A stretch of 64,000 bases of DNA from UBA11606 sp049437325. GTDB taxonomy: Bacteria; Actinomycetota; Acidimicrobiia; Acidimicrobiales; Aldehydirespiratoraceae. Numbering within the stretch: the stretch's first letter is position 1; every line of letters starts with the position of its first letter. This document shows, piece by piece, positions 6,429 to 14,617 of this stretch. The position numbers were made by a program, and so were the translations under genes. The stretch covers positions 1 through 64,000 of the forward strand of contig JBMTIM010000005.1 in the NCBI GenBank assembly GCA_049437325.1. The letters are read 5' to 3'. The notes beneath the pieces were generated by a model. It did no database searches, was not told where the DNA came from, and saw only the letters and a program-made list of their open reading frames with translations.

Positions 6429-8174
6429 GTGGCCGACACGCTTCGCCTCGCCATCGCTCAGCTGAACCCGACCGTCGGTGACCTCGACGGCAACGTCGCA
6501 CTGGCACTCGACGCGCTCGGCGCGGCGACCGATGGGGGCGCTGATGTCGTCGTTCTCCCCGAGATGATGATCACCGGCTACCCGCCCGAAGACCTTGTGT
6601 TCAAGCCCGGTTTTCTCGCCGATGTGCGAGCTGCGCTCGAAAAGTTCGCCGCCGGCAGCGGGCGGACTGCGGCAGTCATCGGATTTGCCGATGGGGGTGA
6701 TCCGAGCAGCGGAGATGTCTGGAACGCAGTTGCTGTGTGTGCCGGCGGAAAGATCTTCGGCACATATCACAAGCGACATCTGCCCAACTACGACGTGTTC
6801 GACGAGGTCCGCCATTTCCGAGCCGGTCAGGACCCGCTGCATCTCTTCGAGATCGCCGGCATCGCGCTCGGCGTCACGATCTGTGAAGACTCGTGGATTG
6901 CGGGTGGGCCGGTGGCGCAGCTCGCCCACGGCGGTGCCCGTCTCGTCATCAATGTCAACGGCTCTCCCTTCGCGACCGGCAAGCAACAGCTCCGTGAGGC
7001 GGTCATCGGCCGTCGAGTCGAGGAGGCCGGAGTGCCGGTCGTCTACGCCAACCTCGTCGGCGGACAGGACGAGCTCGTGTTCGACGGCGGTTCGTTCGTG
7101 ATGAGTCCGTCGAAGGAGGGCCCGATCGTGACGGCTCGGTGCAGGTCGTTTCGCGAGTCGCTCGACATCTTCGACGTCACCGTCGCTCCGCCGCCCGATG
7201 TCGGGGACGCGAGCTCTGGAGGCGGGCGCTCGTATCCGTGCATTCAGGTCACCCCACCGGCGACGATCGAACGGGTACCCATCGTGCCACCGCTGGTCGA
7301 GCCGCTCGGTGAGCTCGCCGAAACGTGGGAGACCCTCGTGGTCGGCACCCGTGATTATGTGACGAAGTCGGGGTTCTCGAAGGTCGCAATCGCGCTGTCG
7401 GGTGGTGTCGACTCGTCGATCGTCGCCGCGATCGCGGTCGACGCCCTCGGTGCCGACAACGTCCACGGAATCCTCATGCCGTCCCGGTACTCGAGCGATC
7501 ACTCGGTCACCGATGCCGAGCACCTGGCGGCCAACCTGGGCATCGAAACGTCGATCGTTCCCATCGAGCCCGCTCATGCTGCATTCACCGACATGCTCGT
7601 GCCGGTCGTGAGCGACGAAAAGATCGAGGTGGGCGACCTCACCGACCAGAACCTGCAGTCGCGAATCCGTGGCATGGTTCTCATGGCGATGGCCAACGAG
7701 CACGACTGGCTCGTGCTCACCACTGGCAACAAGTCCGAGGCGGCAGTCGGCTACTCCACGCTCTATGGCGACACCGCCGGCGCGTTCGCCGTGATTCGCG
7801 ATGTTTGGAAGCTCACCGTCTACGAGCTGTGTCACTGGCGCAACGCTCAGGAGGGTCGAGATCTCATCCCGCGCCATGTGCTCACCAAGGCACCGTCGGC
7901 CGAACTTCGGCCAGGTCAGCGAGACGATCAGTCGCTGCCGCCCTACGACATTCTCGACCCGGTACTGCGGGCGTATGTCGAGGGCGACAAGACCGTGGCA
8001 GAGATCATCGCGCTGGAGATCGACGGTGCCGACGCCGAGATGGTTCGTCGGGTGTGCCGATTGGTCGATGTCGCCGAGTTCAAGCGGCGGCAGACACCAC
8101 TCGGAACCCGCGTCACCCACAAGGCCTTTGGTCGCGATCGGCGAATCCCGATTGTCAACCGGTACCGCGGTTGA
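6429..8174 (+). CDS. nadE: Glutamine-dependent NAD+ synthetase
   Basis: This enzyme performs the last step of NAD+ synthesis, amidating deamido-NAD+ with ammonia released from glutamine in the same polypeptide. Residues 1 to about 265 are a nitrilase-type glutaminase domain. Its Glu-Lys-Cys triad is visible as LPEMMITGYPPEDL, YHKRHLPNYDVFDE and GVTICEDSW. Residues from about 290 to the end are the synthetase domain, with the PP-loop ATP motif SGGVDSS, then MPSRYSSDHS, TTGNKSEAAVGYSTLYGD and LPPYDILDPVL. The 581-residue length suits the two-domain bacterial enzyme, slightly shorter than the mycobacterial form. Locating it after glnII is logical, because glutamine is its nitrogen donor, but a strong terminator separates them. 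Confidence 0.95.
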   Translation: MADTLRLAIAQLNPTVGDLDGNVALALDALGAATDGGADVVVLPEMMITGYPPEDLVFKPGFLADVRAALEKFAAGSGRTAAVIGFADGGDPSSGDVWNAVAVCAGGKIFGTYHKRHLPNYDVFDEVRHFRAGQDPLHLFEIAGIALGVTICEDSWIAGGPVAQLAHGGARLVINVNGSPFATGKQQLREAVIGRRVEEAGVPVVYANLVGGQDELVFDGGSFVMSPSKEGPIVTARCRSFRESLDIFDVTVAPPPDVGDASSGGGRSYPCIQVTPPATIERVPIVPPLVEPLGELAETWETLVVGTRDYVTKSGFSKVAIALSGGVDSSIVAAIAVDALGADNVHGILMPSRYSSDHSVTDAEHLAANLGIETSIVPIEPAHAAFTDMLVPVVSDEKIEVGDLTDQNLQSRIRGMVLMAMANEHDWLVLTTGNKSEAAVGYSTLYGDTAGAFAVIRDVWKLTVYELCHWRNAQEGRDLIPRHVLTKAPSAELRPGQRDDQSLPPYDILDPVLRAYVEGDKTVAEIIALEIDGADAEMVRRVCRLVDVAEFKRRQTPLGTRVTHKAFGRDRRIPIVNRYRG

Positions 8175-8222
8175 GTTTCTTCTCGCACCGGCTGTGCGGC
8201 GGACCGATTCCCGTCCGGCGAG

Positions 8223-8250
8223 ATCGCGCGGTGGGTAGCAACCGCGCGAT
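8223..8250 (+). terminator. Perfect 10-bp inverted repeat between nadE and the sigma factor
   Basis: ATCGCGCGGT (8223-8232) and ACCGCGCGAT (8241-8250) are perfect inverted repeats with an 8-nt loop. This is a likely nadE terminator. TACAGT at 8254-8259, only 3 nt further on, may be the sigma-gene -10 element, so an operator role is also possible. Confidence 0.6.
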
Positions 8251-8292
8251 GGATACAGTTCCACGAACGAACTGATCGAAGGAGGGTCTTCC

Positions 8293-9231
8293 GTGGCGAA
8301 GGAGCGAGTCGAGCGGGACGAAGAAGACCTTGTTCGGCTGTATCTGACCGATATCGGTCAATACCCGCTGCTCACCAAGGAAGACGAGGTCCGACTCGCG
8401 CAGGCAATCGAGGCCGGTGCCGAGGCTCGAACCGAGTTCGAGTCCGTCGAAACCGAACTCACCCCGGCCAAGAAGCGTGAACTTCGGCGGGCCATACAAA
8501 AGGGTGAGCAGGCCGAGCGAACGTTCGTACAGTCCAACCTGCGACTGGTCGTCTCCATCGCAAAGAAGTACCAGGCTTCGGGACTGCCGTTGCTCGACCT
8601 CATTCAAGAGGGCAACCTCGGCCTGATGCACGCAGTCGAGAAGTTCGACTGGCGCAAGGGATTCAAGTTTTCGACCTACGCCACGTGGTGGATTCGTCAG
8701 GCGATCACCCGGGGTATTGCCAACACTGGCCGGACCATCCGCCTCCCGGTGCACGCCGGTGACACACTCGCTCGCCTGCAGAAGGCGCGTGCCCGTCTCG
8801 AACTGAAGTACGGCCGTCCGGCCACGCTCTCGGAGTTGGCGATCGAAGTCGAGATGCCCGAGGACAAGGTCACCGAGGCGCTGCGCTTCGCAGCAGAGCC
8901 GCTGTCACTGTCCGAACCACTCCGGGAGGACGGTGATGCCGAACTCGGTGACGTCGTCGAAGACCGTGGTGCCGACTCGCCGTTCGAAGTTGCAGCTACG
9001 GCACTGCTGCCCGAGGAGATTGCCCGGTTGCTCGGGCCGCTCGACGAACGAGAACGCGAGATTCTCAAACTCCGGTTCGGTCTCGATCGCGGTGAGCCAC
9101 GCACCCTCGAAGAGGTTGGAGAACATTTCAATCTGACTCGCGAGCGCATTCGGCAGATCGAAGCTCGAGCCATGTCGAAACTGCGGCACCCGTCGTCGGA
9201 CACGGGTGCCCGCGACCTCCTGAGCGTCTGA
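8293..9231 (+). CDS. Sigma-70 family RNA polymerase sigma factor (primary-like, group 2)
   Basis: This 312-residue sigma factor contains the usual regions in order. Region 1.2 is DLVRLYLTDIGQYPLLTKEDEV. Region 2 is LRLVVSIAKKYQASGLPLLDLIQEGNLGLMHAVEKFDW, then FSTYATWWIRQAITR (2.4). Region 3 starts with TGRTIRLPVH. Region 4 carries the helix-turn-helix TLEEVGEHFNLTRERIRQIEARAMSKLRH. It lacks the long N-terminal extension of housekeeping RpoD proteins, so it is probably an alternative SigB/Hrd-type (group 2) factor. An unusual charged linker (about 47-72, AEARTEFESVETELTPAKKR) separates regions 1.2 and 2. The GTG start has an AAGGAGG ribosome-binding site 7 nt upstream, unlike the mostly leaderless genes around it. 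Confidence 0.9.
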   Translation: MAKERVERDEEDLVRLYLTDIGQYPLLTKEDEVRLAQAIEAGAEARTEFESVETELTPAKKRELRRAIQKGEQAERTFVQSNLRLVVSIAKKYQASGLPLLDLIQEGNLGLMHAVEKFDWRKGFKFSTYATWWIRQAITRGIANTGRTIRLPVHAGDTLARLQKARARLELKYGRPATLSELAIEVEMPEDKVTEALRFAAEPLSLSEPLREDGDAELGDVVEDRGADSPFEVAATALLPEEIARLLGPLDEREREILKLRFGLDRGEPRTLEEVGEHFNLTRERIRQIEARAMSKLRHPSSDTGARDLLSV

Positions 9232-9254
9232 CCTGCAGCGTCGACGGCACGAGG

Positions 9255-9274
9255 GTAGGCGCGTCGACGCCTAC
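9255..9274. terminator. Bidirectional terminator between convergent genes
   Basis: GTAGGCG (9255-9261) and CGCCTAC (9268-9274) form a 7-bp stem with a 6-nt loop. The right arm overlaps the stop codon of the minus-strand serine hydrolase (9271-9273), and the stem lies 24 nt after the sigma-gene stop. Confidence 0.55.
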
Positions 9275-10419
9275 GCGAGTCCAGCCACGATGGCGGCGAA
9301 GAGCGCGTCGTTTGCGCCCTCCATGTCGGCCTCCTCGGTGGTCGCCGTTCCGTAGGTGCGATTGGCGGACAGCTTCACGATCACCGATTCCGTCAAGGGA
9401 TCGACGTGGATGTATTGGTTGTAGATGCCAATCGCCTGGTAGGCGCCGCGGTCACCGGGTGGCAGCCACCACTGGTAGCCGTAACCGGTGGGAAGGGTTC
9501 CACCTGCGATGACGGGCTTACCGGGCTGGGTGTGCGGCTTGTCGGCGCAAGTCGCAGCCGCCACCCAGTCGGAAGGCACGAGTTGTTCGCCCATCCAGTC
9601 ACCGTTGCGGCGGAACAGTTCTCCGAGCTTGGCGAAGTCGTGTGGCGTGAGCATCAGTCCAGCGGCAGTCATCTCGACACCCGCCGTGTCGGTGATCCAG
9701 TAGCCCTCAGCCGTGAACCCCAACGGGTCGACGAGCTTGTCCTTCATGTACTCGGCGACCGGGCGGCCGACCGCTCCGGCGAGCATCATGCCGAGGGCCT
9801 GGGTGTCGGCGGAGTTGTAACGACAGAGTGTGCCTGGTGGGTACTCCGTCTCCGTACCGTGCACGAACTCGTCGAGCGTGAGCTGACCGGTCATGGCAGC
9901 GCCGAAGCGGTGGATGTCGGAGTCGGGGTCGGCGTAATCCTCGTTCCACCGAGCACCGGACGACATCTGGAGGACATCTTCGATCGAGACACCCTCGTAG
10001 GCGGAACCGACGAGTTTGGGGTGGTAGTCGCTGATTGTGTCGCTGATGTGTCGGATGTGTCCCTCTTCGACTGCGATACCGACAAGGGTCGAGATGAAAC
10101 TCTTGGCGACCGACCAGGAGATCCAGTGGACGCCGGCGCCGCCGGTGAGGCGGTACTCCTCGTGGCGGATCTCGCCACCTTGCAAGACCAGCAGGGCGAC
10201 CGTGTCGGTCCGGACGAGGCAATCTTCGACGGATCGTTCGGCACCGTCGAACCACATCGTCTCGGGCAGCTCGAAGAACTCCCCGGTTGCGAAGGTGTAC
10301 GGCTCGGGCGAAGCATTCATGCGCTTCGACGGCTGCGCCTTCATCATGATCGGGAAGTAGTCGTGCATCGGCGCACCACGAAACAGCGGCCGCGGACCGA
10401 AGGACTCGTCGTCACCCAT
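9271..10419 (-). CDS. Serine hydrolase, beta-lactamase/6-aminohexanoate-dimer hydrolase type
   Basis: This 382-residue protein has the penicillin-binding/class C beta-lactamase fold. The SxxK nucleophile motif is SVAK within WSVAKSFISTLVG (about residue 105), and the second motif YxN appears as CRYNSAD (about residue 195). The C-terminal part contains GYGYQWWLPPGDRGAYQAIGIYNQYI, similar to nylon-oligomer hydrolases (NylB) and related esterases, whereas true beta-lactamases have KTG-like third motifs. No signal peptide is visible, so it is probably cytoplasmic. The start at 10419 is the ATG that gives a normal domain boundary; frames upstream do not look coding. It may be an esterase or amidase; the substrate is unknown. 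Confidence 0.8.
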   Translation of the reverse strand: MGDDESFGPRPLFRGAPMHDYFPIMMKAQPSKRMNASPEPYTFATGEFFELPETMWFDGAERSVEDCLVRTDTVALLVLQGGEIRHEEYRLTGGAGVHWISWSVAKSFISTLVGIAVEEGHIRHISDTISDYHPKLVGSAYEGVSIEDVLQMSSGARWNEDYADPDSDIHRFGAAMTGQLTLDEFVHGTETEYPPGTLCRYNSADTQALGMMLAGAVGRPVAEYMKDKLVDPLGFTAEGYWITDTAGVEMTAAGLMLTPHDFAKLGELFRRNGDWMGEQLVPSDWVAAATCADKPHTQPGKPVIAGGTLPTGYGYQWWLPPGDRGAYQAIGIYNQYIHVDPLTESVIVKLSANRTYGTATTEEADMEGANDALFAAIVAGLA

Positions 10420-10463
10420 GACCCGATGATGCTCTGCGGCGAAACCGCGGTTCCAGTTTGAGT

Positions 10464-12983
10464 TCAACTGGCGCTCGTCGAGCGAAGCCACACATCGGGA
10501 TCGGGATCGCTGTCGGTCGAGGTCGGACCGAACGAGTCGACGTTGGCCTGGAGGGCCTCGAGGCGCATGCGGGCATCGACGTAGGTTCGATAGGCGGCAG
10601 CGGCAGTGGCATCGGCCGCCTGCACCGCAGGATCGTCGGGGTCGTCTGACTCGAGTCGCTGTTCCTCGGCGGCGACGAGCAGTCGGGCGGCCTCGCGATC
10701 GAGGTCGGCAACCCACCGCGACGTGGTCGCCACTTGATCGGTGAGCCGAGCCAACTCGGCCTGGTCGGATTCATCCGGCTCTGCATCGAGGTCGACCTCC
10801 TCGGACACGAGGGTCATGACTGCGAGCGGCAAGCTCTCGACCAACATGCCGAGGGGTGTCCCGAACGGTCCCAGAGCCGCCCCTCGCCGGATGCGCAACG
10901 GTGCGAGGGCCATCGTGGCGCTCGACATCGCCGTGGTGAATGCAGCGGGGGTCGGATCGACAGGCACGACCCTGGCTGTGATACGAGCGGCGGTGAGGAG
11001 CGCTTCGACTCGGCCCGGATCGGTGTCGTCGTCGTGCGGCACGTAAACGACGATCGTCGAGTGTGACCAGTCCGGGTGTCGGGTGCACAGCCAACCCAAA
11101 AGGGTCGTGAGTTGGCCGGTCTGCTCGTCGGACCACCACAGCGCGATCGACCGCTTCTTCGGATCGGTCGACGCAAACCGTTTCCAGGCGTCGGAACGCA
11201 CATTCACGACGGCGACGTTCGTTCCGAATCGAACACACGTCTGCAGCATCGAGCCGTAGGCGACGCGGTCGATCTCGGAACCGCGCAGATCGCGCACGCC
11301 GAAGACCGTGAGGTTTGGGCGGACCCGTCCGATGCCATGGGCCTGGAGCAACGTCTGTACGCCAGCTTCGGCGTCGCCGACTGCCAGCACGCGCGCAAAG
11401 GCACCTGGCGCAATCACCGAGAGTTCGCCGGCGAGGTCTGCCTGGACCTCACGGGACTGTCGACGATGCTGTGGACCGGCTCCGTCGAGCAGTCGGACGG
11501 CGGTCAGGTAGCCGGAATCGCCTTCGAGCCAGGAGGCCACGGTGAGCATGCGCTGTCGATTGTCGGGATCGCGAGGGACGAAGGCGAGGATGCAGGGTCG
11601 CCAGTCGCGCGGCGTCGACGGTGCGTCGGCCAACGCTCTCAGATGACTGCGCGCCCGGGTGAAGTGGTGAGCACCGCTGCTGTCGACCCAGCGGTCGGGT
11701 GCATCCCGATTTCGCAGGTAGGTGTAGAGCGCAAGCAGCACGACCGCGGCCAACGCACCGGCGAGCGGGTTGATGGCGATGATCGCCCCACCGCACAGCA
11801 CGGTCCCCGCAAGGCTGGCACGGTGGTCTCCCCACCGGAACCGCGGACGAAAGGACGTGCTGCCGGCCCGGAACTCGAAATAGGTGGCGTAGTTGATCAT
11901 TCCGTAACTGGCCAAGAAGAACATGGAGATGATCGGCGCAATGAGGTTGAGGTCACCGGCGACGACGGTCGCCAGTGCGATCACCACCGACACGGCGAGG
12001 GCTCGACGCGGATTGTTGGCCGGTCCTGCGCCCACGGCGAACGTTTCGAGGCGAGGGAGGATGCGGTCTTCTCCAAGGCGCTGCAGCACTCTCGGGGCAC
12101 CGAGCGTCGACGCGAGTGCCGACGACAGCGTCGCAGCGAGCACGCCCGCGAGCATTGTCCAACCGGCCAACGAGAGATCACCCATGATCGTCGTGGTGTC
12201 GTCGACGAGTGTGCGAGCCGATGTGGTACCGGCAAGGAGGATGATCACACTGAGGTAGACGACGGTCGACAGGCCGACTGCCGCAAACGTTCCTCGCGTG
12301 ATGGAACGGCCGGGATCTTTGAGATCGCCTGACATCGCAACGCCCTGGCTGAAACCGGTCACTGCGGGAAAGAAGATGGCGAACGCTTCCCAGAAGCCGA
12401 CACTGTCGGCGCCCCCGGCGAGATTGTCGCGGAACTGGCCGCCGTCGAAGTCTCCGGAGGCGCCCAGGAAGAACGAGCCCAGCGCCAGCACGAGGAGGAC
12501 CATCACGATGTACTGGAGTCGGGTCGCCAGATCGGCACCGACGAATCCGATGAGCGCCAGTGCAAGGACGACTGCAGCGGCCACGAGGCGAATCCACAGG
12601 GTGCTGGAGCTTCCGGTTGCAACCACGGCCGCTTCTGCAAACCCGATTGCGTAGAAGGCGATCGACACCGAGATGGCCAGGTAGAGCACGAGCCCGACGG
12701 CACCCCCGAACTCGACGCCAAGGGTGCGTGAGATCAGGTAGTACTCGCCGCCGCCACCGACCCGCATGTTCGTTGCGACGACCGCCAACGAGATGCTCGT
12801 GAGGACCGAGACCGATGTCGCCAGCACGAGAATGACGAGGGCTCGGCCAAGACCGACCGATCCCACCACGTACGCAACACGGAGGAAGAGCACCAGGCCG
12901 AGGATGGTGAGGATGCTCGGCGTGAAGACGCCGCCGAACGTTCCCAGCGTGCCGGTTGCGCCGCCGCGATCGGTCGTGGTCAT
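10464..12983 (-). CDS. Cation-chloride-cotransporter-like APC-superfamily permease
   Basis: This is an 839-residue membrane transporter. The N-terminal half (about 10-450) has roughly twelve hydrophobic segments, beginning GTFGGVFTPSILTILGLVLFLRVAYVVG, a signature shared by the Na-K-Cl/K-Cl cotransporter (SLC12, TC 2.A.30) family. Other matches include GGGGEYYLISRTLG, FFPAVTGFSQGVAMSGDLKDPGRSI and LGAPRVLQRLGEDRILP. The C-terminal half (about 470-839) is a large soluble domain, as in SLC12 proteins, with an acidic last 80 residues. The transported ion is not clear from sequence; bacterial homologues are poorly characterised and amino-acid transport is an alternative. The start ATG 12983 has TACTCT 7 nt upstream. 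It lies 47 bp downstream of selC on the same strand. Confidence 0.85.
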   Translation of the reverse strand: MTTTDRGGATGTLGTFGGVFTPSILTILGLVLFLRVAYVVGSVGLGRALVILVLATSVSVLTSISLAVVATNMRVGGGGEYYLISRTLGVEFGGAVGLVLYLAISVSIAFYAIGFAEAAVVATGSSSTLWIRLVAAAVVLALALIGFVGADLATRLQYIVMVLLVLALGSFFLGASGDFDGGQFRDNLAGGADSVGFWEAFAIFFPAVTGFSQGVAMSGDLKDPGRSITRGTFAAVGLSTVVYLSVIILLAGTTSARTLVDDTTTIMGDLSLAGWTMLAGVLAATLSSALASTLGAPRVLQRLGEDRILPRLETFAVGAGPANNPRRALAVSVVIALATVVAGDLNLIAPIISMFFLASYGMINYATYFEFRAGSTSFRPRFRWGDHRASLAGTVLCGGAIIAINPLAGALAAVVLLALYTYLRNRDAPDRWVDSSGAHHFTRARSHLRALADAPSTPRDWRPCILAFVPRDPDNRQRMLTVASWLEGDSGYLTAVRLLDGAGPQHRRQSREVQADLAGELSVIAPGAFARVLAVGDAEAGVQTLLQAHGIGRVRPNLTVFGVRDLRGSEIDRVAYGSMLQTCVRFGTNVAVVNVRSDAWKRFASTDPKKRSIALWWSDEQTGQLTTLLGWLCTRHPDWSHSTIVVYVPHDDDTDPGRVEALLTAARITARVVPVDPTPAAFTTAMSSATMALAPLRIRRGAALGPFGTPLGMLVESLPLAVMTLVSEEVDLDAEPDESDQAELARLTDQVATTSRWVADLDREAARLLVAAEEQRLESDDPDDPAVQAADATAAAAYRTYVDARMRLEALQANVDSFGPTSTDSDPDPDVWLRSTSAS

Positions 12984-12990
12984 CGGGTGG

Positions 12991-12996
12991 AGAGTA
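12991..12996 (-). promoter_or_regulatory. -10 element of the APC/CCC permease gene
   Basis: On the minus strand TACTCT (12996 down to 12991) ends 7 nt before ATG 12983, so the permease mRNA is probably leaderless and independent of selC. Confidence 0.5.
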
Positions 12997-13030
12997 GTCG
13001 TGCGAACCGCTGGCAGCAGCTGCGCAGCGG

Positions 13031-13126
13031 TGGCGGAGGTGGACGGGAATCGAACCCGCCGGACAGGGATCACCCATCCCACCCGCTTTGAAGGCGGGGG
13101 AGCCCACCAGGCGCTCGGACACCTCC
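13031..13126 (-). tRNA. selC: tRNA-Sec (selenocysteine), anticodon UCA
   Basis: This 96-nt tRNA includes an encoded CCA end. The acceptor stem is GGAGGTG paired with CACCTCC, followed by G73 and CCA. The anticodon stem CCCGC/GCGGG encloses the loop CTTCAAA, giving anticodon TCA, which reads UGA. A long variable arm contains the stem GGGAT/ATCCC. The D-arm region GCCTGGTGGGCTCCC and T-arm region GGCGGGTTCGATTCCCGTC closely resemble actinobacterial selenocysteine tRNAs as I recall them. The long variable arm and UCA anticodon rule out tRNA-Trp and ordinary tRNA-Ser/Leu. The organism is therefore expected to encode SelA, SelB, SelD and at least one selenoprotein elsewhere; none is visible in this window. 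Confidence 0.92.
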
Positions 13127-13133
13127 GTCGAGG

Positions 13134-13139
13134 ACCATA
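13134..13139 (-). promoter_or_regulatory. -10 element of selC
   Basis: TATGGT on the minus strand (13139 down to 13134) ends exactly 7 nt before the first base of the mature tRNA (13126), so transcription could begin at or within a base of the mature 5' end. Confidence 0.5.
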
Positions 13140-13174
13140 GCTGCGGGCGACCGGAAATTTCGCAGCGAGGTCGC

Positions 13175-13180
13175 TACGGT
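13175..13180 (+). promoter_or_regulatory. -10 element of the 26-codon ORF
   Basis: TACGGT ends 6 nt before ATG 13187, matching the leaderless spacing seen at many genes in the window. Confidence 0.45.
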
Positions 13181-13186
13181 CGGGCG

Positions 13187-13267
13187 ATGTCGAAGAACCG
13201 TGCCCTCCTTCTGGTTGTTCTCGCCGCTCTCGTGGTGGTTCTCTCCAAGAAGGTCAAGGATGTCTGA
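13187..13267 (+). CDS. Tiny membrane protein, 26 aa
   Basis: This is a 26-residue ORF with a clear single-pass membrane layout. MSKNRA is a short positive N terminus, residues 7-19 (LLLVVLAALVVVL) are a hydrophobic core, and SKKVKDV is a positive C terminus. It is divergent from selC and convergent with the YibE/F gene, whose stop codon lies 21 bp beyond its end. A well-placed TACGGT box 6 nt upstream of the ATG argues that it is expressed as a leaderless mRNA. I do not recognise a family. The flanking Lys residues suggest a membrane peptide that could bind a larger membrane complex. Chance ORFs of this size exist, so support rests on promoter spacing and composition. Confidence 0.5.
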   Translation: MSKNRALLLVVLAALVVVLSKKVKDV

Positions 13268-13288
13268 CCGGGCCTCCGGGCGACACGG

Positions 13289-14617
13289 CTAGTCGAACTC
13301 GTCATCCTCGGGAGCGAAGTCCTCCCACCGAGGCGGTTGCGCTGTGTTGGGAGGTGAGCCTGCCGGGGGCGCCGGATCATCGTCGATGGGAGCCTGCGCA
13401 GGGAGCCCGTGGGTCAGGGTCCCACTGGTGGCGACGGCGGCAAGCACTGTGGTGAGCGGCACCGCCGCGACCAGGCCGATCGACCCGCACAGTGTGCGAA
13501 CGATCTCCACGGCGATCAGCTCGGCGTTGGCGACCATGTCGAGGGATTGGTCGGAGATGCTGAAGAGCAGGAGCAGCGGCATCGACGCACCGGCGTACGC
13601 CAGCAGCAGGGTGTTCACCGTGGCCGCGATGTGCTCCCGCCCGACTGCGATGCCCGAGGTGATGAGGCTGCCGGTGGAGGCGGTCGGCTCCCGGCGTCGC
13701 ATCTCGGTGATCGTTGCTGCCTGCGTCACCGTCACGTCGTCGAGCGCGCCGAGCGCGCCGATGACTGCGCCGCCCAGGAGCAACTTGGAGAGGTCGAGTT
13801 CGGCACTGAGGTACGGGATCAGGAGCGCTTCGTCGGTTCCGAGGCCGGTGATGGAGGCGAGCTCCCAGAACAGGTACGACAGGCCGAGGGTGAGCACGAG
13901 TGCAGTGAGCGTTCCGGCGAGGGCAACCGTGGTGGAGGGCGAGAGCCCGTGCGTGAGGGTGAGGCTGGTGATTGCGATGGCGGCCGCAGCGACGATGCAC
14001 ACGAGTAGCGGGTCGTTGCCGTCGAGCACCGAAGGCGCGACGAAGCCGAGCAGCACGACGATCGTGGTCACCATCGACACCAGCGCCAGCACTCCGCGAA
14101 CTCGGCTGAGTGCGATGACGAACACCGCAAAGATCACTGCGAGCCAAGCCAGCGAACCTCGCCGGTCGAAATCGGCGAAGAAGTAGTTGTTGGTGCTTGC
14201 CTCGAATCCGAGGATCACCTCGTCACCGGGCTCGAGTGGCGGGATCGAGCTGTCGAATCGAGCATTGATCGGCGGGATGGCGACGAGGGCGCCTGCTTCA
14301 GGGCCCTCGTTGACGATGAAGGTGATCTGCCGACAGAACTGGATGTCGTCGGGGGTCGAATAGCTGCACTCGACAAGGGATTCGTCGTCGACGGTGGCGG
14401 AGAGCCGTTCGGCGACGATGCCGAGCTGTCGACCGGCGGCGATCGCTTCGTCTCGACCCTCCCCGGTGGGCCAGAGGAGGATCACACCAAGGAGGGTGAA
14501 CAGGGTGGCGATGCCAACGCCGATCACGGTGGCTCGCATCGTGGTGTCATGCGACAGTCGGGCCCATCCGTCGATGAGCTTGTCCTCCCCGGTGCCGTGC
14601 ACGTGACCCGCTCCCAT
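13289..14617 (-). CDS. YibE/F-like multi-pass membrane protein
   Basis: This is a 442-residue integral membrane protein of the YibE/F family (PF07907), whose function is not established. One N-terminal membrane segment (about 27-46, VIGVGIATLFTLLGVILLW) is followed by an extracytoplasmic domain of roughly 130 residues with ECSYSTPDDIQFCRQ. About seven further segments follow, with family motifs such as SPSTTVALAGT, LLGGAVIGALGALDDVTVTQAATI and the helix ending in YAGASMPLLLLFS. The C-terminal tail is Pro- and Asp-rich. The ATG at 14617 overlaps the stop codon of the upstream HAD gene by one base (TGATG), so the two are translationally coupled. Confidence 0.8.
   Translation of the reverse strand: MGAGHVHGTGEDKLIDGWARLSHDTTMRATVIGVGIATLFTLLGVILLWPTGEGRDEAIAAGRQLGIVAERLSATVDDESLVECSYSTPDDIQFCRQITFIVNEGPEAGALVAIPPINARFDSSIPPLEPGDEVILGFEASTNNYFFADFDRRGSLAWLAVIFAVFVIALSRVRGVLALVSMVTTIVVLLGFVAPSVLDGNDPLLVCIVAAAAIAITSLTLTHGLSPSTTVALAGTLTALVLTLGLSYLFWELASITGLGTDEALLIPYLSAELDLSKLLLGGAVIGALGALDDVTVTQAATITEMRRREPTASTGSLITSGIAVGREHIAATVNTLLLAYAGASMPLLLLFSISDQSLDMVANAELIAVEIVRTLCGSIGLVAAVPLTTVLAAVATSGTLTHGLPAQAPIDDDPAPPAGSPPNTAQPPRWEDFAPEDDEFD

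Noticed and set aside
6309..8264. Very long open frame antisense to nadE
   Set aside because: It mirrors the third-position GC bias of nadE on the other strand, has no recognisable domain, and nadE is complete with all motifs.
10420..10716. N-terminal extension of the serine hydrolase reading into the permease gene
   Set aside because: The extra residues are Arg/Gly-rich shadow sequence overlapping the permease C terminus; the start at 10419 gives the proper domain.
13031..13126. Alternative reading of the tRNA as tRNA-Ser, tRNA-Leu or tRNA-Trp(UCA)
   Set aside because: The UCA anticodon does not fit Ser or Leu. A tRNA-Trp has no long variable arm. The D and T arms match selC.
13187..13300. 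UGA at the end of the 26-codon ORF as a selenocysteine codon
   Set aside because: Reading through gives about 30 unconserved-looking residues overlapping the antisense end of the YibE/F gene and no redox motif.
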